From the NCBI GenBank assembly GCA_026929865.2, contig CM049400.1:12355501-12419500 (forward strand): a stretch of DNA of 64,000 nucleotides, given 5' to 3'. The notes below the pieces were generated by a model. That model did no database searches. It saw only the letters and a program-made list of their open reading frames with translations, and was not told where the DNA came from. The position numbers were made by a program, and so were the translations under genes. The stretch comes from Hyperoplus lanceolatus (lineage: Eukaryota; Chordata; Actinopteri; Uranoscopiformes; Ammodytidae). Each line of letters opens with the position of its first letter. The stretch's first letter is position 1. This document shows, piece after piece, positions 49,260 to 61,704 of the stretch.

Positions 49260-51110
49260 CAGCTTTTGTAAAGTAGCTACAAGGCATTGTATATCCAACT
49301 GACATTAATTGTGCTAAGAAACAAGTGAGAACCTGATGAAATGCATTTTTTCTTTAAACCCCCCATTTTGGCTTGTGACCAAAAAAATATAATTTCCTCT
49401 TTTTCTAAAGAGAAAGAAAAGTCATGGCTGACACAAATTTCTCAGCTGTTTTTAAGTTGAATTTGAGGTTTTCAATGCACACAGAAAACTGCCAATGCTG
49501 TTGATGAAGATGACAACCTGTTTTGAACTTATCTGATGCTCTGACATACTTGCATGGCAGTAATGTCACATTAAATGACTAAAAACCAGTCAGACTGCTC
49601 TGTCAACAGGTTGCTGTGTGCCAATAAGGGAGAGAGTAACGGCCAGAAAGTACCGCACGCTCACATGTCAAAAGAATCCAAAGAACCCACTGACACTGTT
49701 ACCGTGCTGTACATTTAAGTAACGAAAATAACTGAAACCAGACTTTTTTTTATTATGTTTGTTTTTTGTTAGTATCTGTAAAACTGAACACATTTTCTTA
49801 CTTACGCTTGCTGAATTTATGGCTTCACAACTTCTTATCTAATACATTTTATATTTAGACTGTAACTGTTATTTGGATTGATCTGGAGGTCACATTGATA
49901 AAGTTATTTGCCATTTGGTGGGCAGTGCAAGTAGTTGTAAACACAGCACTTACCACCTAAACAAATGTATTAAGCTAATGTGTTAACAAACTTTTGCAGA
50001 GGTGCACATCCAGCAGACACAGAGCAACATTAGTATCTATTTTTTGCATGTTTTTAGCCACCTGATGAATATAGGTCTTTAATATGTCATTCTCCTAATA
50101 GCTGTGTTTTAAGTCACCACAAAGACTGGTGGGAAATTTCAGACTATTTAGCCTCTAAATGCCCCAATAGGTTCACCAGCTAGTCACTAACTGTGTAGTT
50201 ATTTCTTTCTTTCTCTCAGAGCATTTAGACTGTAATAGACTATATACAACTTACTAAGACGTGGGAACATAGGGCTGTGTGAACATAGACACGCTCCCAG
50301 AGCTGGGTGAACTGCAGGATACATACGTTCCCTGTGGGTTGATTGTTAAGAGTGCCATTTGATCCATTGTTTGATATGGATCAGTGCAGCTTTAAAGAAG
50401 AAATTTTAGCCTTAGGTGTCATACTGAATATCATACATAATTTACATACAAACACACAAGCAAACTGAACCTTTTGCACACTTGCTCATCATGAGTCATT
50501 GGAGAATTACCATAAAACATATTTTAAATGCACTCCTCAAAAAAATCGGGATCAACCAGGCATTTTTGCTGCATCTATATACATGTTTTTATATCAAAGG
50601 AAAGCTGTCTCCCCCACTTTGATGTTTCCAAATAGCAGGGTTTTGAATAACAGGCCAAACAAACAAACAAACAAATAGCACACTTGCCAAATGCATGTTT
50701 AACTAGCTTACATTTGTGGGTGCAAGTTCTCCCATCTTTGATCAAAATGCTCCTTAGGCTATCACATGTAAAGCTGCACACACAAATTGTAATATTGAAT
50801 CAATATCTGCTGAAGCTTATGAGTACTGAGCAAGTGTAACAACATACTGCTGCAGAGGGAACGGCACTATTGATCCAGTATTGCAGTTTATGTTTGAGAA
50901 ACACAAAATGAGACACGGTGCATGAAGTGATCATATGTGTTATTGACTTGCTGACTGTGTCCACATTGATTCAATTGTGCATTTTGTTACACCTGATAAT
51001 ATCGAGTAGACTTTTATATTTCAAATATTGATACGGAAGCACCTTAGAACTTCTTTTTTGTACCAAGCTCACATGAATTTGAATAAAATCTTTCAAACTA
51101 GCATCTGGAA
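49260..51110 (+). other. likely 3' UTR of the Ig receptor gene and flank
   Basis: This AT-rich non-coding sequence has AATAAA at 51082-51087 (TTGAATAAAATC). If that is the signal used, the 3' UTR is about 1.8 kb. No other gene is seen. A (AAAC)n run lies near 50655. Confidence 0.4.
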
Positions 51111-51389
51111 AATGGTTTTTCATCATCTTGTAATCTAATCAAGTCATTTGCTACCTGTCCACACTTCACAACAAGTGTCAATAATATATGAGACACTATG
51201 TGCTGTGCCTGCTAATGTCATTGGGGAAAGCCTATACATGACTAAAGTGTATTTATGTGATATATTTGTTTACACATTGTGAGTTGACTTGAAGTGAATT
51301 TTGCACTGCGGCGGTTGATCTCACATAGCTGCCGATTGTTAAAATAGATTAATATATTTGGTTTTTACCCGATTTTGATTGATTTTACC

Positions 51390-52004
51390 TTAAAGAGGAC
51401 CTATGATGCTTTTTGACTTTTATGACCTATAAACGTTGTTATGATGATTCATAGTCATGCTTAACCATACTAAATTATCTAATAATGACTTACATGCATT
51501 TCGACATATTCCCTGCTGACCGTCTGGGGTGTCTGTGCAGAGCACTAAACACTATTCTAGCCAGTCGAGAAGTCACGTCTTCAAAGCGGTCTACCCTTTC
51601 ATAATTTGTGACGTCGCATAAAACTTTGTGACGTCTCCACGCGGATGTTTCCATGTATGGTAATGCTGTCACTTCCCTGTTCGCGTCTGCCTCGCGCCCT
51701 TATAGGTCCATGCTCGCGCTTCCCGCCACTGAAAGTGTTCCGGAAGGAAGGTAACCAATCACAATGGAGTGGGGTTTGCAGGAGGGGGGGGGGGGGGGGG
51801 AGCGGAGATGGCCGAAGCACAGGCGGAGGGAGCCGAAGCACACACACTCAAGTGTTGACAGGATGTGCTGGATCGCCAAAATAAGAGAAAGAGCTTCCCG
51901 AAAATCTACATAGTTTTTTGTGATGTGATTCGTGTCAGGTTGCTCTATAGCAGTGTAAAAAAAGAAATTAAGACCAGAAAAGTAGCATAATAGGTCCTCT
52001 TTAA
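51390..52004. mobile_element. TTAA-flanked MITE (AGAGGACCTAT termini), 615 bp
   Basis: TTAA (51390) plus AGAGGACCTATGATGCT is matched by AGCATAATAGGTCCTCT plus TTAA (52001-52004). The termini are inverted repeats with one mismatch. The interior is CpG-rich near 51600-51730 and carries an 18-base G run at 51783-51800. It has no transposase. Confidence 0.75.
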
Positions 52005-52009
52005 ATAAT

Positions 52010-52285
52010 AAATAAATAAACTTGCATGGACAAGTTTTTCTAAATCTTGCTGAGACATAAGTCCTTTAATTCTTGATATGTTTTTAAGGTGGTAGTATGC
52101 TGACTTATTAATTGATTTAATTTGTTTCTTGAAATTCAAGTCGGAGTCTATGACAACACCAAGATTTCTGGCTTGGTGTGTGGTTTCTAGCATAACAGAT
52201 GTAAGCTGTGCGCTAACTTTTAATTGTTCATCTTTGGCACCAAAGACAATTACTTCAGTTTCGTCGTTGTTTAATTGAAGGAAAT
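52010..52285 (-). mobile_element. L2-like LINE fragment (reverse transcriptase C-terminal part)
   Basis: On the minus strand the frame reads NNDETEVIVFGAKDE, then ARNLGVVIDSDLNFKKQI and AYYHLKNISRIKGLMS, then LEKLVHAS. This is the region just after the polymerase domain in L2/Maui-type non-LTR elements. It is truncated at both ends; the MITE at 51390-52004 lies next to its 3' side. Confidence 0.8.
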
Positions 52286-52925
52286 TGATTATGATTGATT
52301 AAGCATATTCCTACAAATGTAGACCCACTTATTTAGATCAAATTACCAAAATGAAACTTTACTTATCTTGTATCAATCGCATTACCCTTAATTGTCAGCT
52401 TAAAGCTTTGTAGAGGCCAACTCAAAGATTGCACACCCAAAATGCAGCCAGCGAGGCAGCAAAAGAGCTGCAATATTGAAGAGGCTCATATTGTGCTAAT
52501 TATTTTTAGCCTTGTTTGGCGATGCAAGGCCATTGAGCAGCCCCGGTCTGTTCTCTAAGCTCTCTACCTTGCAAAACAATCCTTAGATTTTGTTTTTCAG
52601 CGACATTTTAGGCTGCCAGATTATTCTACTCCCACACACTTAACCTTTTGGAGCCCTGATTAATGTTTATTTTTCTGCAGCAATGCCAATACATCCAGAG
52701 AAGAAGAATAGTTTATATTAAGGAAATATTAGCCAGTCTGGTACATGCAAATCACCAAATATTATTCCACATTTGTTCTTAATTTGATGTCGGGCCAATA
52801 TGCTGATACTGCAGCTGCAGGTTGTTTTGGTATCATTTCTATCGAAGGGATACAACCATCAGAAATCTTTTACCAGTTGTCCCGTTCTCTCCTGTCAGCA
52901 CACAGTTCTACAACATCCAAGCGTT
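52286..52925. other. intergenic, nothing recognised
   Basis: No repeat terminus or coding similarity was found. Short frames only. Confidence 0.45.
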
Positions 52926-53136
52926 AAAAGTACACAAAGGAAGGGGGCGCCCTTAGCTCAGTTGGTAGGGCGTCCCCCCCATGGGCCTAGGCCAGCAGTG
53001 GACCCGGGTTCGATTCCAGCCCGCGGTCCTTCTCTGCATGTCACTGCCCCATTTCAACTTTGTCTCTACACTATCAATAAAGCATAAAAATGCAAAAAAA
53101 AAATCTTAAAAAAAAATTGAAAAAAGTACACAAAGG
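52926..53136 (+). mobile_element. tRNA-derived SINE with 15-bp TSD
   Basis: The body (52941-53121) has a tRNA-like head with A box TTAGCTCAGTTGGTAGGGC and B box GGGTTCGATTCC, a short unrelated region, then CAATAAAGCATAAAAATGC and an A-rich tail. A 15-bp direct repeat AAAAGTACACAAAGG flanks it (52926-52940 and 53122-53136). The tRNA-like part does not fold into a standard gene, so I do not call a tRNA. Confidence 0.9.
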
Positions 53137-53181
53137 GATAAAAGTGAACCCCCTTTATCAAGAAACTTTATATTTGGAGAG

Positions 53182-53522
53182 TTAAAGGTGCACCATGTAA
53201 CTTTGGGTGTGTCTGAGAAGTGAACATTTTGAAGAATATTCTCAAAAGGGAATAAACCAACTTTCCTCACAGTAAAATGTGATTCCTGGAACACTGTTTG
53301 AAGTTAGAAAATGTATAGCAGCAGGACCCACAGTTTACTTAACAGACATATTCCAGTCATACTTTTAGTTCCAGGGGCGTAAATAATTAAGTTTTGATTA
53401 ATGATGATAACATTATTCAATACTTAGAATTACATGTAGAGTAAATATGTTTTGTATACTAACTGCAGGCTCTGCAAATGTAAATAATTCCCCTCCTCTG
53501 AAACTGTAAAGTGCACCTTTAA
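53182..53522. mobile_element. TTAA-flanked MITE (AGGTGCAC termini), 341 bp
   Basis: TTAA plus AGGTGCACCATGTAAC at the left is matched by GTAAAGTGCACCT plus TTAA at the right. The interior is non-coding and AT-rich. Confidence 0.75.
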
Positions 53523-54043
53523 GCTCTGGCTGCCAAGTCAGGATTTGTTTAAAAAAAATTATTCAATCCATGATAATGAATACTCTCAGGATACGGTAAT
53601 TAATGTCTGTTGGCAAAGGAAAATAGCAGTCAGATTAAACATCACTGGCAACTTGATTCAAAACCAGGGACTTTTCACAGTAATCAGAAATGGAGCGGGG
53701 TGGGGATGGGAGAGTGTTCCATACTTTGCCAGTTTGCTTTATTTTTTGCTTTATTTAAATCCCATTCACAGACTCGATTGATGGAGACACAGATGTGGAA
53801 GAGGAGCAGCTGTTCTGTGCTCTCAGGTGTAATTAAGAAAAGGGCTCGGTCACACAGAGAGGCCCCAGGAGGCCCGGCAGAGTGCAGAGGAATCAGCACG
53901 CCTCAGAGCACCGCGAGATCCAGCAGCATGCTCCCTTCGGCTTGTTACAGCGAGATGCTTTTAATGGATCAGCCTAATTGTCAAGGCATCTCTCAGACCA
54001 TCTGTGCGTGTGGGAGGGCGTGTTTGAGCTGTGAGTGAGAGCC

Positions 54044-54047
<4 letters not shown>

Positions 54048-54074
<27 letters not shown>

Positions 54075-54371
54075 CCGTGTGTGTGTGTGTGCTGCATGTG
54101 TGTTGGAGTTGGAGCAGACTGGGAGCAGTTGCGTTGACAAAGCAGAACTGAAGTTAGACAAATGATCAATGAAATCAGCCAGGAAATTGTGTTTAGACAA
54201 GTTGTTAGTCAGTGTCTCTTGTGTTCACTGGGCTCGCACAACTTCTGCAGAACACACCAAGGTGTGTGACTAGACTTTCAATTTGAAGATTATCTGAAGT
54301 TTTCTCTTTCTCACACACACACACACACATACACACATGCAAAAAATACACACACACACACACACACACAA
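54048..54371. repeat. pair of (TG)n and (CA)n tracts, 54048-54091 and 54310-54371
   Basis: A TG tract and, about 220 bp later, a CA tract lie in opposite orientation. This could fold into a hairpin with TG/CA arms, but each is an ordinary dinucleotide repeat. Confidence 0.85.
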
Positions 54372-54423
54372 ACTGGTCAATTTTTCTCAGCAAAGTAACT
54401 ATCAAAATCCCAGCTGGCGAATG

Positions 54424-54987
54424 TTAAAGATATAGTTCGTAACTTCTGTCGCCCCCATGAGGAATTCTGAGTAATTACAACAACACTCTCAGCACATCTC
54501 AATGAGGTAAGCCTTTGGTGTTTGCGCATGGATTTTATACCTTCCGTTGTATGTTCAACAACTGAAATATTTCTTGGGCGCATTGGGATTTTTCTTTCTT
54601 ATTTTTCTTGGGATTTCTCCTCCAGACTGGTGATTTCAGATTTAATGTTTATCATTTGCTTAAACCTTGGGATTGTTTTGTGTCCTTGCATTTGGGAGAA
54701 GTGGAAAACTATGGCAACATTGTAAGTTTCTATGTTTCATAAAATGAAACTAACAGCGCCTCGTGTGTCATCAATATCTTGACAGTCTGAAGTTAGACAA
54801 TGAGGCTTAGATAGAAATAGTAACATTTTTGTTCATCTGATTGCATTTTGAGTACTCGGAAATAACTGTAACATTAATTTGTCCTTTGAGACAGTTCTCA
54901 AGACCTTAGCTTCTACTCTCCAGGTTCGGCGACTTGAAACCACACGACATTCATTGATATGAAAACGTTACACACTATATCTTTTAA
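54424..54987. mobile_element. TTAA-flanked MITE (AGATATAGT termini), 564 bp
   Basis: TTAA (54424) plus AGATATAGTTCGTAAC is mirrored by GTTACACACTATATCTT plus TTAA (54984-54987). No coding capacity. Confidence 0.72.
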
Positions 54988-55994
54988 CATGGTCTCTCCC
55001 TCCCTCCTTCCCAGTGTTCCTCTTTCTGACCGATCAGGAGTCGGCTCTGCGCACCCTGGTTGCTGCCAGGCCGAATCCGCTGTGGCCTGATCTGCTGTCA
55101 TCTGCCAGGCCCATTACTCCCACAAATGGAGATGGCGGCGAGTCCTGCGTGTGCTGAACAGTTGGTGGGATGAAGAGCAAGAGAGATAGAAAGGGAGAGA
55201 GACATAGCAGGCCACCTCACTGTCGCTGCCGTCCAGTGCCTGGGAGTGGGTGTGATGCGCCGTGCTAATGGCACCAATTATGCACCAGAGAGCACTGCTG
55301 ATGGGCTTGTTTCACAGCGAAAGTGCCGAGGAACAAACAATTGTAAAGGGTAGGCATTTGGGTCCAAACACACACATAAAAAAAATATATATGAGCCACT
55401 TGGGGCTTTTCTTTCCTAATGATGGTCTGTTCGCTATACCAGACATGTGGAGGTGTCTGGTTGGCTCACAGCCACGCCTGAATTTATGACCGTTATTTTG
55501 GGAAGGGGGCAATCCAAGCGAGACCAGGACCAATCAAACGCTCCCAATAAAACTGACTTCCCCCCTGGAATTCTCAACGGCTTACAGTAGATTTGATTTG
55601 AAGTCTATAACCTAGAAACTAGTGGGCGTGAGGCGGAGATGCTGTAATACTCACTCTCTGTCAGACTGTAAAAACTTCAGCTCCCCTGTGTGATAGAACT
55701 GTTGTGGAGCAGAGGGTGTGTCACAAGTAATCTTTCTCTTTCCTCATTCCCTTGCCGTGGTTACTTGGTGGTTATGAGCAAAAAGTTTATTACCTACCAT
55801 TTTATGTAATGTTGTGAAGCATAAATCAAGGGAACATTTTGTGCAGAGAAAAAAAACTATCTACCGGCTTGACTAGAAAAGTTTTAGTCATGTAATTGGC
55901 TATTCAGGCAAGCAAGAAGCAAAGGAAAGGTGGGTGCCAGGAGAAAGGTTTGCAGCCAGGAAAAGTAGTTAGAATGTTACTGAAGGGTGTTGAG
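54988..55994. other. intergenic, nothing recognised
   Basis: No gene. The open frames here (about 75 aa at most) lack similarity and overlap on both strands. Confidence 0.45.
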
Positions 55995-56566
55995 CTACCC
56001 ACATAGCCTGGAAATCCAGACCCAAATCTAAAACTATGTAGGGTCTGGCGATGAGAAATAGACCTTCCCATCTCAAGGGGAGGCACCAACGCATGCATTT
56101 CAAAATTCGACTGCACCCAATTGGATAGCACTACGACCGAATTCGACCAATCAGAGCAATGAATGACGTATTCGGAGCTAAATAAAACTTTGTCGTATTC
56201 GGTCGGCAAATAGCAAATACATCTTTCTTTGCTAATGAAAGAGTTGTGTGCTCGCCTGGTAATTTGATTTTTTTAAAGAAAAAGCTTAGTCCAAAGCGTC
56301 AAGTGTAGAGGCCAAAGCTATTTCAAACAACGTATAAGGCTGCAGCCATCTTTGTTGTTTACTATCACGACTTTGATGGCGCAGGCGCAGCACTGTCGTC
56401 TTCTGGCTATACCCGCCCATATCAGATACCATGATTTGATTGGTCAGTAGGAATTTTTCAACATACAGTAGTTAACGAGCTCCAATGGTTCTTGCCCAGA
56501 GTAGTACTATGCAAAGTTTACTTAAATGTGCTATGGTGAGCCTGGATTTCCAGGGTACTACTCACA
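55995..56566. mobile_element. MULE-like MITE, copy 2, 9-bp TSD
   Basis: The element (56004-56557) begins TAGCCTGGAAATCCAGACCC and ends CTGGATTTCCAGGGTA. Flanks CTACCCACA (55995-56003) and CTACTCACA (56558-56566) match at 8 of 9 positions. The interior shares long segments with the copy at 22487-23072: GGGTCTGG, TTGGATAGCACTAC/TCC, GGTCGGCAAA, TGCTAATGAAAGA, GCAGCCATCTTTG and TTTACTATCACG. Confidence 0.75.
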
Positions 56567-58800
56567 TGCATGCAGAAGATAATTACAAGTGTTTTGTTTT
56601 TAATTCCTTTAAACACAGCAAGGATCAACAATACAACAGCAACACTGATATGTTCACTCATGTGCAAATTCACTTTTAAAAAGAAGAAGAAAAAAAGAAG
56701 ATCCAGAGATCTGGGTAAACAGGGGAAAATGAGACCATCTATATTCAAGAGATCTCTTGTTCAAAAACAATCACACAGACGAGCAACGTGAATGTAAGCC
56801 AGCCCAGCCACACCGATGGTGCACAGATGGTTTGTGTAAACTTTCTTGTAACCCCCTCCCACCTGCTCTTCCTCTCTTCTTCTGCACTTTAATCTCTCTC
56901 TCTCTCTCTCTCTCTCATTCCTCATGTCCCAAATTCTTCCTTTATCTCATGTGTCACTCCATGGCCCTTATACTCTGCCAGCAGGGAGCGCACCTTGCAA
57001 CCTGCCTTGACCTAAATTGCCATTTGTCAAGGAGGGTGGGAACACCACGGCTGGGTTATGTAAAGTGATACTTTTGTTCAAACTATAAAGACAGCTCCTT
57101 TTGTAATTTGGAGGTTTTCATATAAAACAGCCAGCGATGGGAGACACTTATTTCAGATGATCCTCGTCTCCCTACTTGAACTTGGGCTTCAGGATAAAAG
57201 GCAATCAAACAGGTTCAGACACTAAGTCTGATTGGGGTCAGCATCGGTGAATTCAATCATGACACCCCTATTAACACTCAGGAAATATTAGAAAAAAAGA
57301 GAGAGACAGAAAAAAAAGCTTGGCCCCTTTTCATTGTTTGAATAGAGATATAGATTTGAGTGATTTCATTCATGAATACAATTTTGATTAACTTGATTTC
57401 TCTTTCTGGCAGAGTGTTAGATGAGCACATTGATACCACTCTTCTGTTTGTTTGTTTGTTTGTTTGGTAAAGAAGAAGCTACAGCCAGCTATCTAACATG
57501 GGCATAAAGGTGAGAGAAAGAAAAGACATGACACATAACCTCCCTGTGAAGCCCCAACACAAAGCCAAGCTACCTTTTTAATCCCTGATTCAAGTCCTTG
57601 TGCTAAACTAAGCTCACATGCTTGTCAGCATTAAGACTGGAAACCTGGATTCAGACATAAAGGCAGACCAAATTTTAGTGGTGAATAATTTGTATATGAA
57701 AAATGGAAATCAAATCAATTAGCTAGGGGCTTTCTGAGTCCATTTCATAAACGTACCGAGGAGAGAGGGAAGAGGAGAAAGACGCGAGGGAAATTACAAG
57801 TTGAGGCTGAGCTGAACACAAACACAGAAAAAGTTGTGAGTAGTTTACAGCTAACGTGACACATGGCACATTGTCTGTACACACAAACTTTACAATCCTT
57901 CTGACCGTCAAGTGTCACAGTATCTGCGTGGGTTTATTTCTGCCCCAGCCACAATGACTTTGGATAAGTTCTTCTGACGTTGCCAGTGCAATATCAGTGA
58001 TGAATAGAGAGAGTGTGCTGGTGTGCCCTGTGCTGGTTGTTTGCTGTATTACATTTTGCTGTCTCTACTGGCATACCAATGGGTGAAATGAGATTTCTTT
58101 TCACCTGCTTATTGCACCTATGGCGACGGAAGAGCTGAATAAAGAGGGACATTTTTCTCTTTTCCCTTTCGCTCCCTCAAATAAGTAGAAACACAAGCTT
58201 TCAACCGCAGGAAAAATTCCTCCCTTAAATATAGCTTCCCCCTTGTGACAGGATGACTGACAGATAATCTGACTGACGGATCACACCTTTAAAAGAAAGT
58301 GGAAGGTGCAGAAGTTGCTAAGCAAGATACAGTAAAAGCTTTACAGAAGAGCTAGAGACAACCTTGCCACTAAAAGTATAGAGAGATGTCAGCCGAGCAA
58401 TTCCATCCACTTAACGGTGAAAGACTGCTGTCATGTTAATGATCAGATATGGGCTGGATCATAGATATATGGGGTAGAAAGAGAAAGAGTGCAGATTGGT
58501 GAGACTTTTGTTAAGAGCCGGGTAGCTGTGGAAGAGAAAAAAGAAAAGGCACTCCAAATCTCTAACGCAAGTGTGGGTATAGCTAAACAGGGAGGCCTGT
58601 GGAGGATTCAGTTTTGCAGCTCACAGGAAATTCAACTTTTTCTTATTGCCTGTTTCACATCTCGACAAGAAGGTGTGGGGGCGTTCGGCTACTGAGAGCC
58701 GGGGAATCGATGCCGTAGGCAGGCAAAGCGAGAGATCAGCGCAGAGAGGTTTCGGAGGACGAGACACTCTTGTAACACTCACAGGGCTTTCTTGGCAGCT
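56567..58800. other. intergenic with simple repeats
   Basis: The stretch contains a (CT)n run at 56893-56917 and a (TTTG)n run near 57446-57468. No gene or RNA is seen. Confidence 0.5.
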
Positions 58801-58807
58801 TTGTCTT

Positions 58808-58809
<2 letters not shown>

Positions 58810-58843
<34 letters not shown>

Positions 58844-58866
58844 CGTGCGTGTCTGAGTGCGTGCGT
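58810..58866. repeat. (TG)n/(CGTG)n microsatellite
   Basis: TG units are followed by GCGTGCGTGCGTG variants. Simple repeat only. Confidence 0.92.
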
Positions 58867-59438
58867 GTTTGTTAGTTTGTACAGTGAGACCTTTGGCTGC
58901 TAATATCCCTCAGCCCCATGCCACCAGAAATAGCATGTTGTCGACCTGTGTAGGATGAGTTTCTCATTATTTGAGATTATTTCTGCCTGCCTTTGCTTTG
59001 TTTATGCTGCTTGGAATGTTAACACACACCAGCTGGAGAAGGCTAGAAAAGTTGGGCGGACCAAGTCTACCTATAGAGCAGACATTATTATGCAAGTGAG
59101 AGTTGAGATGCAGCAAAAGACGGCACCATTATTTCCCCCTATGTCTCTGTGCATCACTGTAAAGACACACTTTAGCTATAACGTGACTGTGCCACAGCGG
59201 GAGATGAATCTGAAAGGCCGCAAACACAATCAACTCCCATTCCCGGGAGTAATGGAGCTGTCACCGGCCAAGTCTGACCCCACGGTAACCCCCCGGGGGC
59301 AATGATATGGCACCCATCTCTTCTCACCAGGGAGTTAGCTGCAGCATGAGGAAGGGGCCCACACATCTGATGACAGCAGTCATCCTCACTGAAATGAGGA
59401 AAAATAGAGGTCATTGTGCCACTGTTATCTCTTGGGAG

Positions 59439-59554
<116 letters not shown>

Positions 59555-59959
59555 TGCTCCATTTTTAGGGTGTAGTGAGAGCCCCTGCAGAGAGCATGAC
59601 AGTGACAGAGAAAGAAGAATGATGACTCTGATGTTCATGGTGGGGTGCTTAAGTGATTGTTGATGCCTGGCTGGAGCTGATGAACCCTGCCTGAGTGAAA
59701 TATGGGGAATTGGTGCAAAAACATATTCAATCATGATGGCAACAGAAGCAGGATCAAGTTTTGGGCGGTGAGGACTTTTATAGCGAGAAATCTCACTGTA
59801 TGTGGGTTGTATTCACTGCCTGTTGAGATCCCAAGACGTAATGGAAACGTAGCCTACCCTACGGCATCAAAAGCGTAATGCACGGCCGGGAAATGTAATG
59901 TTACATCCAGTCTAGAGACTCAGCTCCGGTAGCCTGTGTGTGTGTGTGTGTGTGTGGTC

Positions 59960-60087
59960 TCTGGAGGGGTAGATGAGACATGCCTCCTCCTCCTCACTCT
60001 CCATCCATGGCGCATCTCCTGCTCTGAATCCACTCCGGTTCTGGACACCGGCGGCAGCGCTCGATCCATCCGTTAGCCTACTCTCTG

Positions 60088-60184
<97 letters not shown>

Positions 60185-61135
60185 CATACACACATGCACA
60201 CAGACACACACACGCACACATGCACACAAACGCAAACACACGAACACAGCCTGCACACACTTTTACAAATGCAGCGCAGCAGATTGGACCGACCGGAAAA
60301 ATCCCATGCGCATTGATGGTAAGGCAACCATTATTGTATTTTAAAGATGAATTATTATTTGGCTATTTTTTTTTATCAATAGTGCATTTTAGATTATCCT
60401 AATCGGACAGAGAGTATCATGATAGAGGATCGACGAGTTGGCTCTAAAAACTGAAGTGCCTATGATTTCGCCACACAGAGACTTCAAAGTGCGCCCGCGG
60501 TACTCAGGGGTTAGTTTATTGTGACCATGGTCTTACTTCATTGGCTGCGGTTTTGCAGGAATACTCCACATGGGTTTATAGAGCTTTGTGGTGATTTTGT
60601 TTTGCTTAAACATTTTAAACGACAATCCGAGCGGGCTATGAGCCCCTTGTGTATTGGTATGAATCAAAGTAGCCTTTATATCCAATGTTTACAGGTTGCA
60701 AATGCTCTTCATCCACTAAGAGCGCGTTACAGTGTGGTGTAAATTAAGTTTAGAAATCGCAAGTTTCTCTTTCCCTAGTCCATCTGTTTAATCGTCTATT
60801 CATTCATTTCATCATCACCAAACTTTACAGTAGTATACTCTCATTTCAATTTTCAGATATTGGACGGTAAACAACCAGTGTCCGTTATCTGTCTACCTGT
60901 TTGTGAATGAACCACACAAGTGCAAACCATTAGGGGGAAATGTGTTCACTCCGGACAAGATCGGAAGAAGCGCTGACGTCTCTCCTCTGCTCTCGGTGCG
61001 CTTGTTTGCTCTAGGAATCATGTAGGACAACATTCATCTTCTTTCCCATCACATCACGGGAGCTCATCTGTAGCCTTGGGGTCAGCCGCAGCTCCTTAGC
61101 ACGCTCTACAGCGGCTTTGCTCTTCTCTCCGCCTG
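59960..61135 (+). promoter_or_regulatory. CpG-richer promoter-like stretch, possible upstream exon of a gene beyond the window
   Basis: Local CpG and G+C content rise around 60020-60070 (ACCGGCGGCAGCGCTCG), 60290-60320 and 60955-61010. A donor-like ATTGATG|GTAAGG at 60318 follows ATGCGCATT, and the sequence before it could be a leader. No protein similarity supports this. Confidence 0.25.
60099..60182. repeat. (CA)41 microsatellite with imperfect CA-rich continuation to about 60243
   Basis: An uninterrupted CA tract is followed by CA-rich sequence with GCAT, CACG and AACG interruptions. Confidence 0.96.
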
Positions 61136-61194
61136 TGTGTGTGTGTGTGTGTGTGTGTGCGTGCGTGCGTGCGTGTGTGTGTGTGTGTGTAAAG

Positions 61195-61232
<38 letters not shown>

Positions 61233-61233
61233 T
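61136..61233. repeat. (TG)n then (CTAT)n compound microsatellite
   Basis: TG units with CGTG variants run directly into about nine CTAT units. Confidence 0.95.
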
Positions 61234-61324
61234 GATGGACTAATGGTATTTTGTGTCCATGCAGACTATGTTATGAAAGACACACCCTCTTATTGCAACG
61301 TGTGAATGATATCCATATGGACAT

Positions 61325-61455
61325 ATAGGGCCGGTTTCACAGACATGGATTAAGCCTAGTTCTGGACTAAATTGTACTTTCAATGGACAATCTCCATTCA
61401 AAACTCCATTTAGTCCAGGGCTAGGCTTAATCCATGTCTGTGAAACCGGCCCATA
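61325..61455. mobile_element. 125-bp near-perfect palindromic MITE with 3-bp TSD
   Basis: The element (61328-61452) starts GGGCCGGTTTCACAGACATG and ends with its exact complement; the arms match over at least 32 bp, continue with TCTGGACTAAA/TTTAGTCCAGG, and leave a small loop. ATA lies on both sides (61325-61327, 61453-61455). A 3-bp duplication fits PIF/Harbinger-type elements, but the family is not certain. Confidence 0.75.
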
Positions 61456-61580
61456 ATGTTTGAATTTATGGACTCATTAAACTACACCATTTAATTACAT
61501 TTTAGATTAGCGTAGTAATATCATATTGTTGGAACTATTTGTGTGTGTGAGTGGTGTGTTTTGAGAAAGATAAGTGAAAC

Positions 61581-61704
<124 letters not shown>

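Noticed and set aside
52953-53030. tRNA gene
   Set aside because: A and B boxes are present, but the arms do not pair as a tRNA and the flanking 15-bp duplication with an A-rich tail shows a SINE.
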